Assembly (NCBI GenBank): GCA_963971405.1
Contig: OZ020484.1
Span: 23,250,001-23,314,000 of the forward strand
Direction of reading: 5' to 3'
DNA length: 64,000 bases
From: Psococerastis gibbosa
Taxonomy: Eukaryota; Arthropoda; Insecta; Psocodea; Psocidae
In this document: piece after piece, positions 1 to 11,016 of the stretch
Layout: each line of letters begins with the position of its first letter
Position numbering within the stretch: the stretch's first letter is position 1
The notes under the pieces: model-generated
The model's input: the letters and a program-made list of their open reading frames with translations, nothing else
Databases searched by the model: none
Told to the model about the DNA's origin: nothing
Translations under genes and position numbers: made by a program

Positions 1-1485
1 ATACAGATACAACACCCAGATCACAGGGAAATAATAGTAGATACTAATCAGTCATTGAAGGTAGAACAAGTTCATTTTCAACAACATTTTTAGTTCATCA
101 CAAGACTAATATACATATTTGAGCCCGCTCATCAATAACTTAAATTTTTACACAGAACCATTCCGCATTTCAAAATAACAAAATCTTGCATTATTTACCC
201 GGAAATGAAAGACAAAGTTACGGTATATATGAAGGCGAACTCAATATTGTAAAACTTTTCTGGTTCAAATTTCCCATCTAATAATTCTTTATATAAATTT
301 GTTGATACTCGATTTTGCAACTGTATGTGAGGACTACATATTTGGGCGTACAATTATTCCAATTTACAAAAATAATAATCAACAAAAACAAGATCGCTGG
401 AATAAAAGGTTGGTAAGACGGTCAGATATAACAGTTATTAGATATTTTTCTTGCAATGTTTACAGTCAATGTACTATACACAACTTGAGCACAAAACTGG
501 TATTTCTCACACAAGATCAATCAAATCACTCCAATAAAACTTCTGTACAACGGAATATTTATAATAAAAATTGATAAATTAACTATCTATATAAATGTTC
601 GTTCAGGAAGCGATCATATCACTGAACATTAATTAAATTAATAGCTTGTGGGTTGATTAATGCCAATACCGAGCTTGATGCAGTGCACTATTGGAAACAT
701 CAAAGGCATACGACTACTGCAAGTAATTTTACCTACAATTTTTCAATCAAATGCCGCATTACTTGGGTCACACTCAAGAGGGGGAATCGATTCAATAATT
801 GGAAGACCACCCTTAAAGGTCATTGGGTTCTCATAAAATCAGTGAATGTGACTGCGACTGTTAAAACAACGTTGCCTGAAACCCACTTAATGCATGTAAA
901 ATTGGAATATGCTCAACCAACTCAATTGGGCAATCATTGCAGGAGGCGGCGATACAAAACTGTCCCCTCCAACTTAATTCTGCTACGGGACACATTTAAT
1001 TTGAGAGCGAGGGCCACCTGTAATTTAAAAATATGAGCCAGAAAGTATAGTAATATTGCAACTGAGCTCTACCAGGTACCTCTCAATGCTTGGGGAGGCT
1101 GCCCCAACACTAGTTTCCTTCAAAAACATCAGAATCGAAACGCCACTTGAGCCGTTGAGGTCTTTTTGTTTATGGGGGCAAAGTCGCAAAGACAAGAGTC
1201 GGGAAGACATACAATTAAAATTAATTGTACATGTCACTTATTGAAAATATGCAATCTGCGAGAACTATTCCTTCGCAATCGTTGAGTCAGAAATAAAATT
1301 ACACCATGGGGAAAAATAATTAATGCCACACACATAAAGCTCGGCAAAACCACAATTTTAACGCTGCAACACGACAATCAGGAACTGGGTTTAAGATAAG
1401 CCATGAGTTAATGCCATTGAGGGTAAATGCAGTAGGGTAGCAGAGGCACTACCACAATTATTCTCAAGGCTCCACGCATTATCGT
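1..1485. other. Downstream flank of FBXL6, no gene seen
   Basis: AT-rich sequence with only short open frames of unremarkable composition. The FBXL6 3' UTR and polyadenylation site should lie at its right end, but I found no clear AATAAA on the minus strand. Confidence 0.5.
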
Positions 1486-1630
1486 AGGCGGGGTTTCCAC
1501 ATGCGTCACTGGTCAATGGTAAATGTGGCATTGACGTTTTAGCAGACATTAAAGACATACTAAAAATGTCTGCTACCACGTCAAAACCATATTTACCATT
1601 GACCATTGACGTATGTAGAAACCCCGCCTT
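1486..1630. mobile_element. Palindromic MITE in the FBXL6 3' UTR
   Basis: The arms AGGCGGGGTTTCCACAT and ATGTAGAAACCCCGCCT pair across the element, and inner arms ATTTACCATTGACC and GGTCAATGGTAAAT extend the stem. The core holds AATGTCTGCTACCACGTC, shared with three other fold-backs in this window. It begins 14 bases after the FBXL6 stop codon. Confidence 0.8.
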
Positions 1631-1643
1631 AGAGAGCTGCCGT

Positions 1644-1842
1644 TCAGTCTTCATCTGTAGACTCCGTGGTCGGCTGCAGCATCTCCAGCAGCTCGGGGAG
1701 TTGTTCCCGAGTGTAGAGCCGCTTGACACCGCGCGGAAGCCCTCGGCAGGACTGAAGATTAATGGACTCCAGGGATGGACAACGCGTCAGTAGTGTGCGC
1801 ACGGGTTCAGCTTCAACAGCGGATCCACAAAGATTCACCACC
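1644..1842 (-). CDS. FBXL6: FBXL6 exon 8: last repeats, C-terminus and stop
   Basis: Starts after CATTGGCAG and ends at a TGA on the minus strand. It encodes residues 1077-1142, with VVNLCGSAVE, CPSLESINLQSC and the C-terminal RGLPRGVKRLYTREQLPE, and ends acidic (STDED). A palindromic MITE begins 14 bases after the stop. Confidence 0.88.
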
Positions 1843-4800
1843 CTGCCAATGGAGATGATCCATTATTTAGTACTTCATAACATTTAACGTATGAAATTAT
1901 AAGCAAATTTGCCTGAGGATAACGGATAAAAGAGGGCAAATAGTTATTGCGCTCTTGCAGTTAGATTAGGTTCCACGTTCCATTATTCCGGACTTCATAA
2001 GATTATCATATGAAATTACAAGTGAAATTATAAGTGAACAGGAATTTAACACACTGTATTTGATTGTGTTATGTTTTACATGGGAGATCATTACTCAATT
2101 AGGCTCCAATAGCCCAGAAGAAAATACACCAAATAAACAAGGGTACTTTGAAAGAAGGAATAGTGGACACCATGCTCTAATAATAGTATTACATAGGAGA
2201 TCATTACTCATTTAGGCCCTAATCGCCCAGAAAAAAAAGTCACTGGAAATTAAAGACCCGGTACAGACGTTTTTTTTTCATTGTAGGGTATAGGGTTTGG
2301 TGAAAGGTCCGTGTAAACTCACAGGGTCTACTTCAGAAGACTTCTGTGAGCTGGCGTGTCTATGAGGAAACCGTGCACTTTCGTGCTGTCTTGACGCCAT
2401 TTTTACAATGAAAAGAAACGTCGAATCGTACGTGAGTACTTGGCCTAAACAAGGATACTTTAAAATAAAGAATTGTGGATACCATGATAATATAATAATA
2501 GTTTATCATCTATTTTTCCTGCTTATTCCGGATTTATTCTACAATATCTGGCTCATGTAGAATTGAGTTGAATTTGAAATTCAAATTTATGGACTACGAT
2601 AAGAAGATATGATACTACATAGTGACTGATGCAATAAGATACTGACTGACCTGAGAGGTGACTCGGCCCCGCGCTCAGCCAACGCGAGCACAGCAGCGTT
2701 CACATCCTCGGCTACCGAAGCCCATCCAAGGTCCACTTCAACCAAACTATGGCTCCACTTCTGAGCGATTAGCTCTAGTCCAGAGCTAGTTTGGCGGGTC
2801 ACTAGACACCCTGGAAAAAACATCATTGATCACAGACGGAGGTTAGATATTAAGCATGGATACATTGAAATTCTAGAAAACTCCCCGAACATTGTGTGTT
2901 CCTATTACAAGATAGCTGACCTTAGATATTGGACACACCTGAAATTACATTATTAATTAAGAGTGTACAGCCCGTAGGAAATTGGCAGCGTAAAATTTAA
3001 TACGTCTTTGTATTTTTTATTTCATTAACTAAGCAAGTTATTAAAGATTGGGCTCATTTACGTTGAAGAAGACTACTTCATGTATCATATAATAAGGTAT
3101 TGTTAATTTTCGAAATTGTAGTTTTTTCATAGTATCTATTTTACGTGAAAAGTTATTGTTTATAAGTTATTATCATGTTTATGAAAAAACTACAATTTTG
3201 AAAATTAAAAATACCTTATTATATGATGCATGAAGTAGTTTTATAAAACTTAAATGGGGGGGGGGGGGGGGTCAATATCTACGGTCAGCTTCCTCCACAA
3301 TATAAAAAGAACCGGTAAGAATGAACCGGTAAGAATGAACCCGTACATGCATTCCTATCTATATTTTATCATAGGTGCCGTAATAGGTAACTTACTGTGG
3401 TTTTATGGTAAATAATTGTCCAAGGGTTAAATTTCGGCTGCCTCGATTTATTAAACATCGTAGACAAAGTTAATTTTTTAACGATTATTTGGGTGTTACC
3501 AATTCTGGTTATAGTTATAACAAGTTGTTCTAAAACTCTAAGTTTTTGTTTTTTGTTTATTAAAATGAAATACCACGAAGCCACAAGTAATCTAATTTCT
3601 TCTATGCCTTGATTTCCCTATCTTAAAGCACTGAATTGATTGATTGATGGGGTAATTGTACAGTCCACGGAATCAAATAACACTCCTATGCACCGTTTTT
3701 TTATGGAATTAAAAAAGTAGGCAGTATGTATACCTGATAGGAATAGATGCTGGATCTCCCACGCGGGGACTCTGACGAGACTAGACTCGGTGATGCGCGT
3801 ACAGCCACGTACATCCAGCAATCGCAGCTTGACAGCGTTCCGAACCATCCTCTCGAGGCAGTCGTCGTCTATGACAGCTGTGATCCGAAGACTTTCGGTG
3901 CTTTGGTGTGCAGCAATGCTCAATTCCTCCAGTGCAGGGAAACCAGGCGAAGCGGCCTACCGGTAACATACAAAAATTAATTACCCAGGCAGCAGTTAGG
4001 CAATTTGTAGTTCAACCGCGGGGAAAAAAATCAAGAGAACAAATTAACATCAAAGCGACACGGAGAAAAATAACCTCCTCGCTAAATGGACCAAGCTAAC
4101 TTTTGCTACTGTATAAATTAGGCAGCATATAGGTGACGTCTCAGATTTTTGCATATGGATTTGTAGGAAAAGTCTTCCAAACGAGAGCCACCTGCCACTC
4201 AGCAAAACGTCATTTATGGCAACAAAAGCTTTTGTATTCAGTTTCAATTAGTGATCTGATTGCTACCAGATAGGTACGGTGGATATGTTGACATGTTCAA
4301 TAGGACAGGATATTAGAGGTGGGTCGTTCTTACTGGAGCCGTTCCTAAGAACGGTTCTTGAGCTAGGAACTAGTTGCAACGGCTAACGGATACAAAATAT
4401 TAGGTTCTTGAGGAACGCAATGCAAAATGGGGATATCCAGATTGCAGGTCAGTTATTTAACAAGTTCTTACTCCATGGAAAATTAGTGGCAATGATAATG
4501 TTTTTTACTTATTTTTACATAAGCTAACCATTGGCAAACTGGTTCCTACAGATTATGAACCGAGTACGATTACTAGTCACCAGTATTGGGATTAAGCCTA
4601 AGCCATGAACTGGTTCCTAAAAGAACGCGTATTAGGAACCGTTATTCTTGAATCACTGGAACTGGTAACGCAAGCTCCAGAAAAAAACAGGAACGGCACA
4701 CCTCTACAGGATATGCAGTATTTTTAAATCGGCCGTTTTTTTTTTTTTTAAAGATAACGCGCAGTTTGATGGAACAAAACAGCCTTTGACCTTCATCTGA

Positions 4801-7800
4801 CTGGTTGTATTTGCAATGAAAATGACCATGCAATTGTTTACATCTACTTACTGGCTTGTGGACACAGCTCCGAATGTTCAATGCTTTGCAGCTTTCCACT
4901 ACTCCCATTACAATAGAGGAAACTGTATCCGAAATTAGAAAATCAAGACAAATCTGAACTTCGCGGGATTCGAACCCACGTTCTATTCCTTGCCGGGACA
5001 TGATATAGAGTGAACACTGGTCCGGGCGGGCTTGCGGAATAAGTGGTGACAAGATATATGGTATAGACCATGGGTTCCAATCCCAGTCCAAATTTTTTTT
5101 GATTCTCTAATCGGCTGTAATGAGGAGGTTGCTTCTTCAACCAAAGGAAATTTAATGACTGAACCATATAATACTTAAACAAACATACAAATGATAAGGG
5201 AACAGTATGTGACAAGTTACCTGTTGGTCAAAAGGCACAGAGGCCAGGGTTATGGAACTGTTAGTGATCCGCAGAACGCGCAGAAGTGGACAGCCTATTT
5301 GAAGTTCCTCCAAGTGTAGCGCGAATTCCTGATGAGAAGCTCGCCGTATATTAGACAAGTCCAGAACTTGAAGGTTGGGGCAGTGAGTCTGCAACAATTA
5401 AATTATAATCAAAGATTCACGCAGGCCATGAGCAGTTTTATGCCACTTTGTACGTGGTTCCACCCTTATGACCTAACATAAACCAGGCAATCTGTATATT
5501 TTGGAAGTACACATTTTTAGCCAATTTGAATGCTCGAATCGAACCACACTACACCGTTGTAAAAAACAAACAACTATGCACCTTCGATAATATCGGAAAT
5601 TCCTATAAAACAATAAAACTGCTAAAAAATGAGGACAATTCGTGTGACCCAGGCTAGCAAGATGGTCATCCGCGGCACGGTCAATGAAAGACTGCGCAGT
5701 TGTGACCGAGCGTAAGTGGTTGGTTCTTGCCAAAAGCCATATAGTCAAAATCAAGCTATAAAAATGTATGTTATTTTATAATTATATATACTTCTTTGTC
5801 ATGTCTCACTTCCACGAAGTCACTCAAGAAACTCTCTCATGGATTTGTCAACCCTACCTGTTGAATTGTTAATTTGTTTTTAATTTTTTATGTTTGCAAA
5901 CCCACAACGATTTGACAAATGCTACCTACGTTTCACCGCTACTGGCCATACTTAGCTTATGGTTAAGCGCCATCTATTCTATTTTATTATCGTTGGTATG
6001 ACCAAACCGATCACATTTAACGAAAACTGTAGTTTCAAAGTTAGCGAAAGTTTTAACATTTTGCCATGAAAATCAATTATTGTCAGTGTTTGGATAATCT
6101 TCCATCTTCCATCTTCCAAACTAAAGAGCAAACTCACAGCGAGCGAGGAGATGATCTGAGGAAGGCATGCCAGAGTGTTGTGCGCCAGGTTGATTTCAGT
6201 TAAACCCTCGCCCAAGGTCTCCGTCAGGTGGGTAATAGACTTTGGTGACACTGCGCTGTTTGTGCTTTTCGACTCGGGCTGAAAATTAAACAAATATTTG
6301 ATCCGACCTATTGCCAGTTACATCTGACGGACAAATTTAACCCTACCACAAAATCCATCGAAAATGTCTGTCATGAAGACACATACCTCAGCAGCAGGTA
6401 TACAACTTCGAAGAAAAGCCAAATTTTATATTAGTAGGATTATTTAAAAATCACGGTCAAAATTGCACTTTCAGTGGGACGCCAAAGATATCGACATACT
6501 ATATAAATAAATAAGGAAATGAATGCTGTCCGGAACAGCCTGAAATGGGCCAATATTTCCATAAAAATTTTACCACTGAGGGTTTAGGATTTACTTCAGT
6601 GAGAGAGATGAATACCGACACATATTATATGACAGCAGCAGTTTAATTACTATACTGCTGACAATTCGCCCAGCCAGCCATCAACAGCAACTCATTGGAA
6701 GCATTTTCACACTCATTGATTTCGGCATAAACTTACGCTAACGTCAGAAAGATCAATGCGGGAGAGCCTGGGGCAATCTTGAAGGAGAGAGCGCAGATGC
6801 TCGAAATGCAGTCCTTGCCAACCGCTCAGTCCAATACTCTCCACTTCACTACAATGAGTTCCGATTAGACTGAGCACCATGGGAAGATTAGAAAACTTCC
6901 ACCCGTCTGAAAAATAAATCAAGCAATCAAATTAAAAATGTGATGAAGTTCTAGTGCCATTACTACGATGAAATTAAATAGCGAATATGGTCAGATTCCC
7001 GCCAAAGTTTAACTATGCCCATTGCTTGATTAGATTCCAGTTGGCATTTACATCCGCAAGCCACAGATTTATTCAGTCGACTTCTAATCGCTATAATATG
7101 GTAATTTCTTTCATTTTCGCAAGAGAACCACCAACCTATCGATCGATTCAAGTCTGTAGATGTGCGGGTTTTGCGACTTTTAATATTGTATGTGCTGTAT
7201 ATAGTAAATAGGACAGTAGGTTCCCGGTCACAAAGAGTTGGCAAAGAGCACAGATTGCACTATTTACTGACTATCTGACTAGGAATTGAAAGAAAAAAAA
7301 AGTAAACACTGTTGATTCAAATATATTAAATCGAAGAAACACAGCGTTTCCTTTTTCAATTCCTGACGGTACATTAATTTTACTTACTAAGGTTGAGATC
7401 CCGAAGTGTTCCTAGTCTATTCTCCATAAGCCATCTAAAATATCGATCAATTTTGAATTTTTGCTTAATGCAAGGACTAGATAGATCAACATTCTGCCAC
7501 AACTCCGTCTTCTTGGACACCGTGTTCCACAGCCGACACACCGATGAAAACCTGAAATACATAACGTTTTATTAATGAAATATGTCTTTCTCATACGAAA
7601 TGCATGTCTGGGCGGGATTATGAGAAGGCTTCAAATGTTTCAATAAAACATCTTCAATTTCCTAAAATGTAACGTCTGAACACTTAGGATTTAACAAGTT
7701 TCGAAGTAATTGGAATGTAGTTGGTTCCAGGTAAAGTGTAACAATATTCGCTTTCATCTTGCCTTCCGAATATTTTACGACATCTGCGACAGCTTAAAAT

Positions 7801-10800
7801 TTCTGTATGTAGCCTAATCTAAGTCTTCGCCTACCGTGTATTTAGGCAATGCTGACGATGAAGGTAATTTTAACCGTTATTTTTTGCTTTCATTGAATGT
7901 GTCCATGGTAGTTTGTCAATTAGGAGAGCCTGTACCGTTATCCCATGTACAGTCCGTTAGTGACATTATAAAATGTAAAACCTCACTATAAAGGCGATAT
8001 CCAGTCCATATCCGAACAAATTTTAACACACTATATTGCGTAATGTAAACGGGTATAAATTGATATTTTGCAATAAATGTTTTTAAATGCATTACTGTAT
8101 TTTAAATACCAAACTGCGTATATTTCTACTGTATGACGCATATGTTGAAAAAATGAAGGAATCAAGAACATCAATGAGGGTATGGTCGAAGGCACCAATT
8201 CAAGAGGACGACGGAGGAAGGAAAAACTAGGTGATGTCATGAAGGACCTAGGATGGACCATCTACCTTTTACTAAAAAGGACCGCTCAAGATAGACAAGA
8301 GTGGAGAAGGAAACATTCGCAGATTGAAACTCCAGAAGAAAGATACTAATTTATAAATATGAAATCCTGGAAATTGATGTAACCAACAACCTTCCGGAGC
8401 AGCTTGCTAGCGTCTAGGTGGAAGCGAAACACGTTACTCAGGAAAGGCAAGAGATCAAGTGCATTCAAATCACTACTTTCTTAAGATTACCTGTAGGAAA
8501 TTGTGGAGGATGTTTTTCTGGTAAGTGCATTTCACGTATTAACAAAAATAATAGTGCAAAACATTAGTTTGTAAGGACTCACCAAGGAACACAGGATGAC
8601 CCCGTCATGTTCCAATGCATGACGGTTATTCATTACAGAGGCTCTACACACGATAGTGGGACACTTCCAAAATTGTTAATAGTACCTTATAATATCAGTA
8701 ATAATGCCGAATTGGAAACTTACCGCACAAGCGAAGGCACACATCCTTGGTCATCGACCACGATCTTGAATATGCGTTCAAGTATAGGTACCGGCAGATC
8801 TCGCCCCCAAGGAGATTGCTCAGAGGGCGACACAGGAGCCCTCTTCCCTTTCTTCTTGGACTTGGCATCAGCCTCTATGTCACCCCCAGTCCGTCTTCTT
8901 CGCCTCTTGGGCGGAGCTGGCGCAGTAAGCTTTATCATTAGTTTTATTCCACTTTCAGCACCGGAAACACTACTCTGGTAAATCGGTGCAGTAGCCTGTT
9001 TTTTCTTGCATCTCTTTTTTGGACTCGGAACACACAAACTATCAGTCTTTCTTCTTTTCCGCGGTTTGCGAGAAGTACCAGGTACAGGGGCACTCCGCGA
9101 CAAAGCACACTCACTATCCGCACTTTCGTTCAAAGTTCTCGGCGGCGTGAAATCAGGCAAAGGCTCCTGCGCCGGCCCTGCCAGCAGGTCCGGTTTGTTG
9201 GGGTCACAAAGTGCGTTCGTAGTCTCATTTTCTCTCGGCTGAGGACTGGCTGAAACAGCCGCAGGCCGTGGTGTATTTGGGGGCATTAACTCAGAACTAC
9301 CAGGGCTGGGAGCAGGTAGTGTTCTTGGACTGGCGTCCACGCGGGAATGTGGCGATGGAGCACTCATTGCAGGGCTCGCATCCAACCTCGATGGTGTCCG
9401 ACTCACCAAACGCGGGCTCGGCACATCAGAAAGGCGCACAGGAGTTCGCCCAGATGATTCATCAACGCTACGCGCAGGAGTACGATTCACTTGCCTAGGA
9501 CTTGTCGCATCTGCGATACGGGATGTTGTCCATGCAACGTCTTCCTGTCGGATCGGAGTGCGGCTAACTGCTCGTGGACTGGGAACTTCGTCAGTTCTTA
9601 ACGGTGTCCTTGTGTTTGCACGAGGACTAACAGCTTCATCATTAAAGAGAGGGGTGTGAGGCATTTGCCTCGGACTCAAAGCATCATCTACCCGATGCGG
9701 AGTGCGAGCTACCTGTCTCGGACTCGGAGCATCGTCATTTCGTAGTGGTGTTCGGGCTACTGGACGAGGGCTAGAAGCATCATCATTTCTGATAGGTGTT
9801 CTACTGATGGCTCGCGGGCTAGGTGTCTCTTCACATCGAGCAGGAGTTCGAACCATCGGACTGGTATCGGGTCTACGCACCCTGCCCGGGCTGAAGCAGT
9901 CGTCCGTCCTCAACGGTGTACGTGGCAAAGGGCTAGCGGGGGTCCGTACACTAGCTGCGGGGCTCGTGCAACTCGTAAGGGGGCTTATGCTGTCATCACT
10001 ACGAAGAGGAGTCCGACCACTAGAGATTGGACTTGCACTATCATAGCTGCCCGTGTGAATTCCTGATTCTACACTTACACTTGGGCTCAAACCTTTCACT
10101 AGATAACTTTGTGTAGAATCACGAGCGACGGATTCCATAACATTAGAATTTAAACTTGATTTCACTTTATCGGGTAACCCATTAAAAAGAGCTGGACAGT
10201 TGCCATTTTTGTCTGTCGACTTGGAAGCAGAACTTGTAATTTTAGGCTTGAGAGACATTCCAGGTGCAAAATTGGCGGAATGATCCAAGTTATTCACGAA
10301 ACCATTCCAAGTATTGTGGTCCGATGGCTTCATAACCAAACTGTTCCCCATTAAGTCAATATCGCTAGTTTTGGTCAAGTAATCCAAGTAGTCTTGCGTG
10401 CATTTATCGGTGCTTATCCGATGCATTGTGTCCAATAAGGGGAGAGGAGGTGCTGGAGGTTGGACAACAGAGTCCGGCATTGCCATCTGCTGATAGATTG
10501 GTGGCTTCTCGGGGATGGACATGAGACCTCTTTTAATGGCTTCTAAACTATGGTAACCGTCAAGAATGTCGTCAGGGATACTTTTAACTAAATTGTCTAT
10601 CATCATTGAGGAGTTGTCCAGCTGGCCTGTGAGGTGCATGTCGTACTGCATGGGTTGCTGCATGATGGGAGGCACAATAGGCGGACACTGACCCGCATTG
10701 TTGAGAATTGGGTATGGCAGAGAATCGGGGACCCTCGTTGGACAATGACCCCACATGTCGAGAGGGGCGGTACTGGATCCGGCCCCTCCATCTCGATGAA

Positions 10801-10927
10801 GGCTACCCGTCATCTCAAGTAGTTCGCGGGAATCAATGACGAAATCTTTCAGCGTTTGGTCCGTGTCCGCAAGCTGCGCAAACAGCTCCTCGTGGTGATC
10901 AAATATTGAGCCATTCCTCTGATCCAT
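1644..10927 (-). CDS. FBXL6: FBXL6-like F-box/LRR protein, complete 8-exon gene model
   Basis: The product is a predicted substrate-recognition subunit of an SCF (Skp1-Cullin1-F-box) E3 ubiquitin ligase, probably nuclear. Joining the eight exons gives 3429 nt, 1142 residues plus a TGA stop, with every intron bounded by GT-AG and every phase matching. Residues 1-300 are low in recognisable structure. Residues about 305-540 are Ser/Thr-Pro-rich with a 16-residue repeat. Residues 619-695 hold basic clusters (KPRKRRK, KKRCKKK, RRRRR) that look like nuclear localisation signals. The F-box runs from about 709 to 757 (LPVPILERIF, then VCRLWNTV and ELWQNVDL). About ten LRRs follow (for example LTEINLAHN, LQVLDLSN, LRLLDVRGC, LESINLQSC). 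The C-terminal CRGLPRGVKR resembles FBXL6 family ends as I remember them. The protein is about twice the length of human FBXL6 because of the N-terminal tail. Another FBXL name is possible but less likely. Confidence 0.85.
2083..2510. repeat. Imperfect tandem repeat with an inserted TIR element
   Basis: A unit holding GGAGATCATTACTCA and, further on, ACAAGGGTACTTTGAAA occurs twice in FBXL6 intron 7. The second unit is split at about 2242-2443 by a small element with arms GACGTTTTTTTTTCATTGTA and TACAATGAAAAGAAACGTC. Confidence 0.55.
2651..2810 (-). CDS. FBXL6: FBXL6 exon 7: leucine-rich repeat
   Basis: Bounded by TTTTTTCCAG and CTCAG|GTCAGT. It encodes residues 1024-1076, including SHSLVEVDLGWASV and an alanine-rich helix. 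Entered in phase 1, left in phase 2. Confidence 0.87.
2959..3250. mobile_element. Fold-back MITE, right end missing (family as at 27.4 kb)
   Basis: Begins AAGAGTGTACAGCCCGTAGG like the copy at 27368 and holds long arms around ACTACTTCATG and CATGAAGTAGT. The right end stops at a run of 18 G. It lies in FBXL6 intron 6. Confidence 0.7.
3734..3956 (-). CDS. FBXL6: FBXL6 exon 6: leucine-rich repeats
   Basis: Bounded by a rather poor acceptor (TTACCGGTAG) and TATCAG|GTATAC. It encodes residues 950-1023, with FPALEELSIAAHQS and VKLRLLDVRGCTRIT. The second is a cysteine-containing LRR typical of FBXL proteins. Entered in phase 0, left in phase 1. Confidence 0.86.
4314..4706. mobile_element. Non-autonomous hAT element with perfect 8-bp target duplication
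   Basis: The ends TAGAGGTG and CACCTCTA are inverted repeats, flanked on both sides by CAGGATAT (4306-4313 and 4707-4714). The 393-base length, 8-bp duplication and end sequence fit a hAT MITE. It lies in FBXL6 intron 5. Confidence 0.88.
4925..5028 (-). mobile_element. tRNA-headed SINE S2, minus copy
   Basis: On the minus strand it holds a Pol III B-box (GTGGGTTCGAATCCC) followed by the S2 body TTGATTTTCTAATTTC. It is head to head with a plus copy immediately to the right. In FBXL6 intron 5. Confidence 0.65.
5030..5155 (+). mobile_element. tRNA-headed SINE S2, plus copy
   Basis: It has a B-box-like GGGTTCCAATCCC, the body TTGATTCTCTAAT and the typical tail GGTTGCTTCTTCAACCAAAG. The same body and tail recur at 25.7 kb. 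Confidence 0.7.
5221..5388 (-). CDS. FBXL6: FBXL6 exon 5: leucine-rich repeats
   Basis: Bounded by TTGTTGCAG and CAACAG|GTAACT. It encodes residues 894-949, with CPNLQVLDLSNIRR and CPLLRVLRITNSS, one LRR each. It starts and ends in phase 0. Confidence 0.87.
6138..6278 (-). CDS. FBXL6: FBXL6 exon 4: leucine-rich repeat
   Basis: Bounded by AATTTTCAG and GCT|GTGAGT. It encodes residues 847-893, including ITHLTETLGEGLTEINLAHN. It starts and ends in phase 0, so skipping it would keep the reading frame. Confidence 0.85.
6737..6906 (-). CDS. FBXL6: FBXL6 exon 3: leucine-rich repeats
   Basis: Bounded by TTTTTCAG and TTAGC|GTAAGT. It encodes residues 790-846, with LRR-like segments VESIGLSGW and LSRIDLSDVS. 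Entered in phase 1, left in phase 0. Confidence 0.87.
7388..7551 (-). CDS. FBXL6: FBXL6 exon 2: rest of F-box
   Basis: Bounded by TTTCAG on the 5' side and CTTA|GTAAGT on the 3' side. It encodes residues 735-789, giving FSSVCRLWNTVSKKTELW, which completes the F-box, and LRDLNL, the start of the first leucine-rich repeat. Entered in phase 2, left in phase 1. Confidence 0.88.
8158..8349 (+). mobile_element. LINE 3' end fragment (C-terminus of reverse transcriptase ORF)
   Basis: An open frame reads GIKNINEGMVEGTNSRGRRR, then DVMKDLG, AQDRQEWRR and a stop. The Arg/Gly-rich block followed by an AQDR.EWR block is the usual C-terminal end of many insect non-LTR retrotransposon ORFs. It lies antisense in FBXL6 intron 1. 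Confidence 0.7.
8724..10927 (-). CDS. FBXL6: FBXL6 exon 1: start codon, repeat tail, first part of F-box
   Basis: This exon encodes residues 1-734 and two bases of codon 735. The ATG sits in a good context (AAAATGG), with stops upstream in frame. The exon ends GCG|GTAAG in the middle of the F-box, phase 2. It is richer in GC than the flanking introns. Open reading frames on the opposite strand here are shadows of this exon. Confidence 0.88.
9380..10015 (-). repeat. 48-bp tandem coding repeat in FBXL6 exon 1
   Basis: The protein unit RTPxRxDDAxSPRxVS repeats with an exact 16-residue spacing at residues 360, 376, 392, 408, 424, 440 and 456. Looser copies lie at about 305, 336, 482, 494 and 510. 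Each unit carries a TPxR site and usually an SPR. Confidence 0.9.
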
Positions 10928-10945
10928 TTTTACGGTTACGGAGTG

Positions 10946-10981
10946 CTAGTCAACAGCGCGGCCGCGCACAAGCGCAGCCAT
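10946..10981 (-). promoter_or_regulatory. Short upstream ORF in the FBXL6 leader
   Basis: An ATG in good context (GAGATGG) opens an 11-codon frame, MAALVRGRAVD, that ends in TAG 18 bases before the FBXL6 start codon. If it lies in the mature leader it could lower translation of the main frame. Its presence in the mRNA is inferred, not shown. Confidence 0.4.
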
Positions 10982-11016
10982 CTCGAGTTTGCACGGGCCA
11001 GTTCGCCCGATGTAAC

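Noticed and set aside
4642-5215. Minus-strand open frames of 149 and 90 codons
   Set aside because: They are made of hAT and SINE sequence.
8607-10046. Plus-strand open frames opposite FBXL6 exon 1
   Set aside because: They are shadows of the repetitive minus-strand coding exon and lack splice or domain support.
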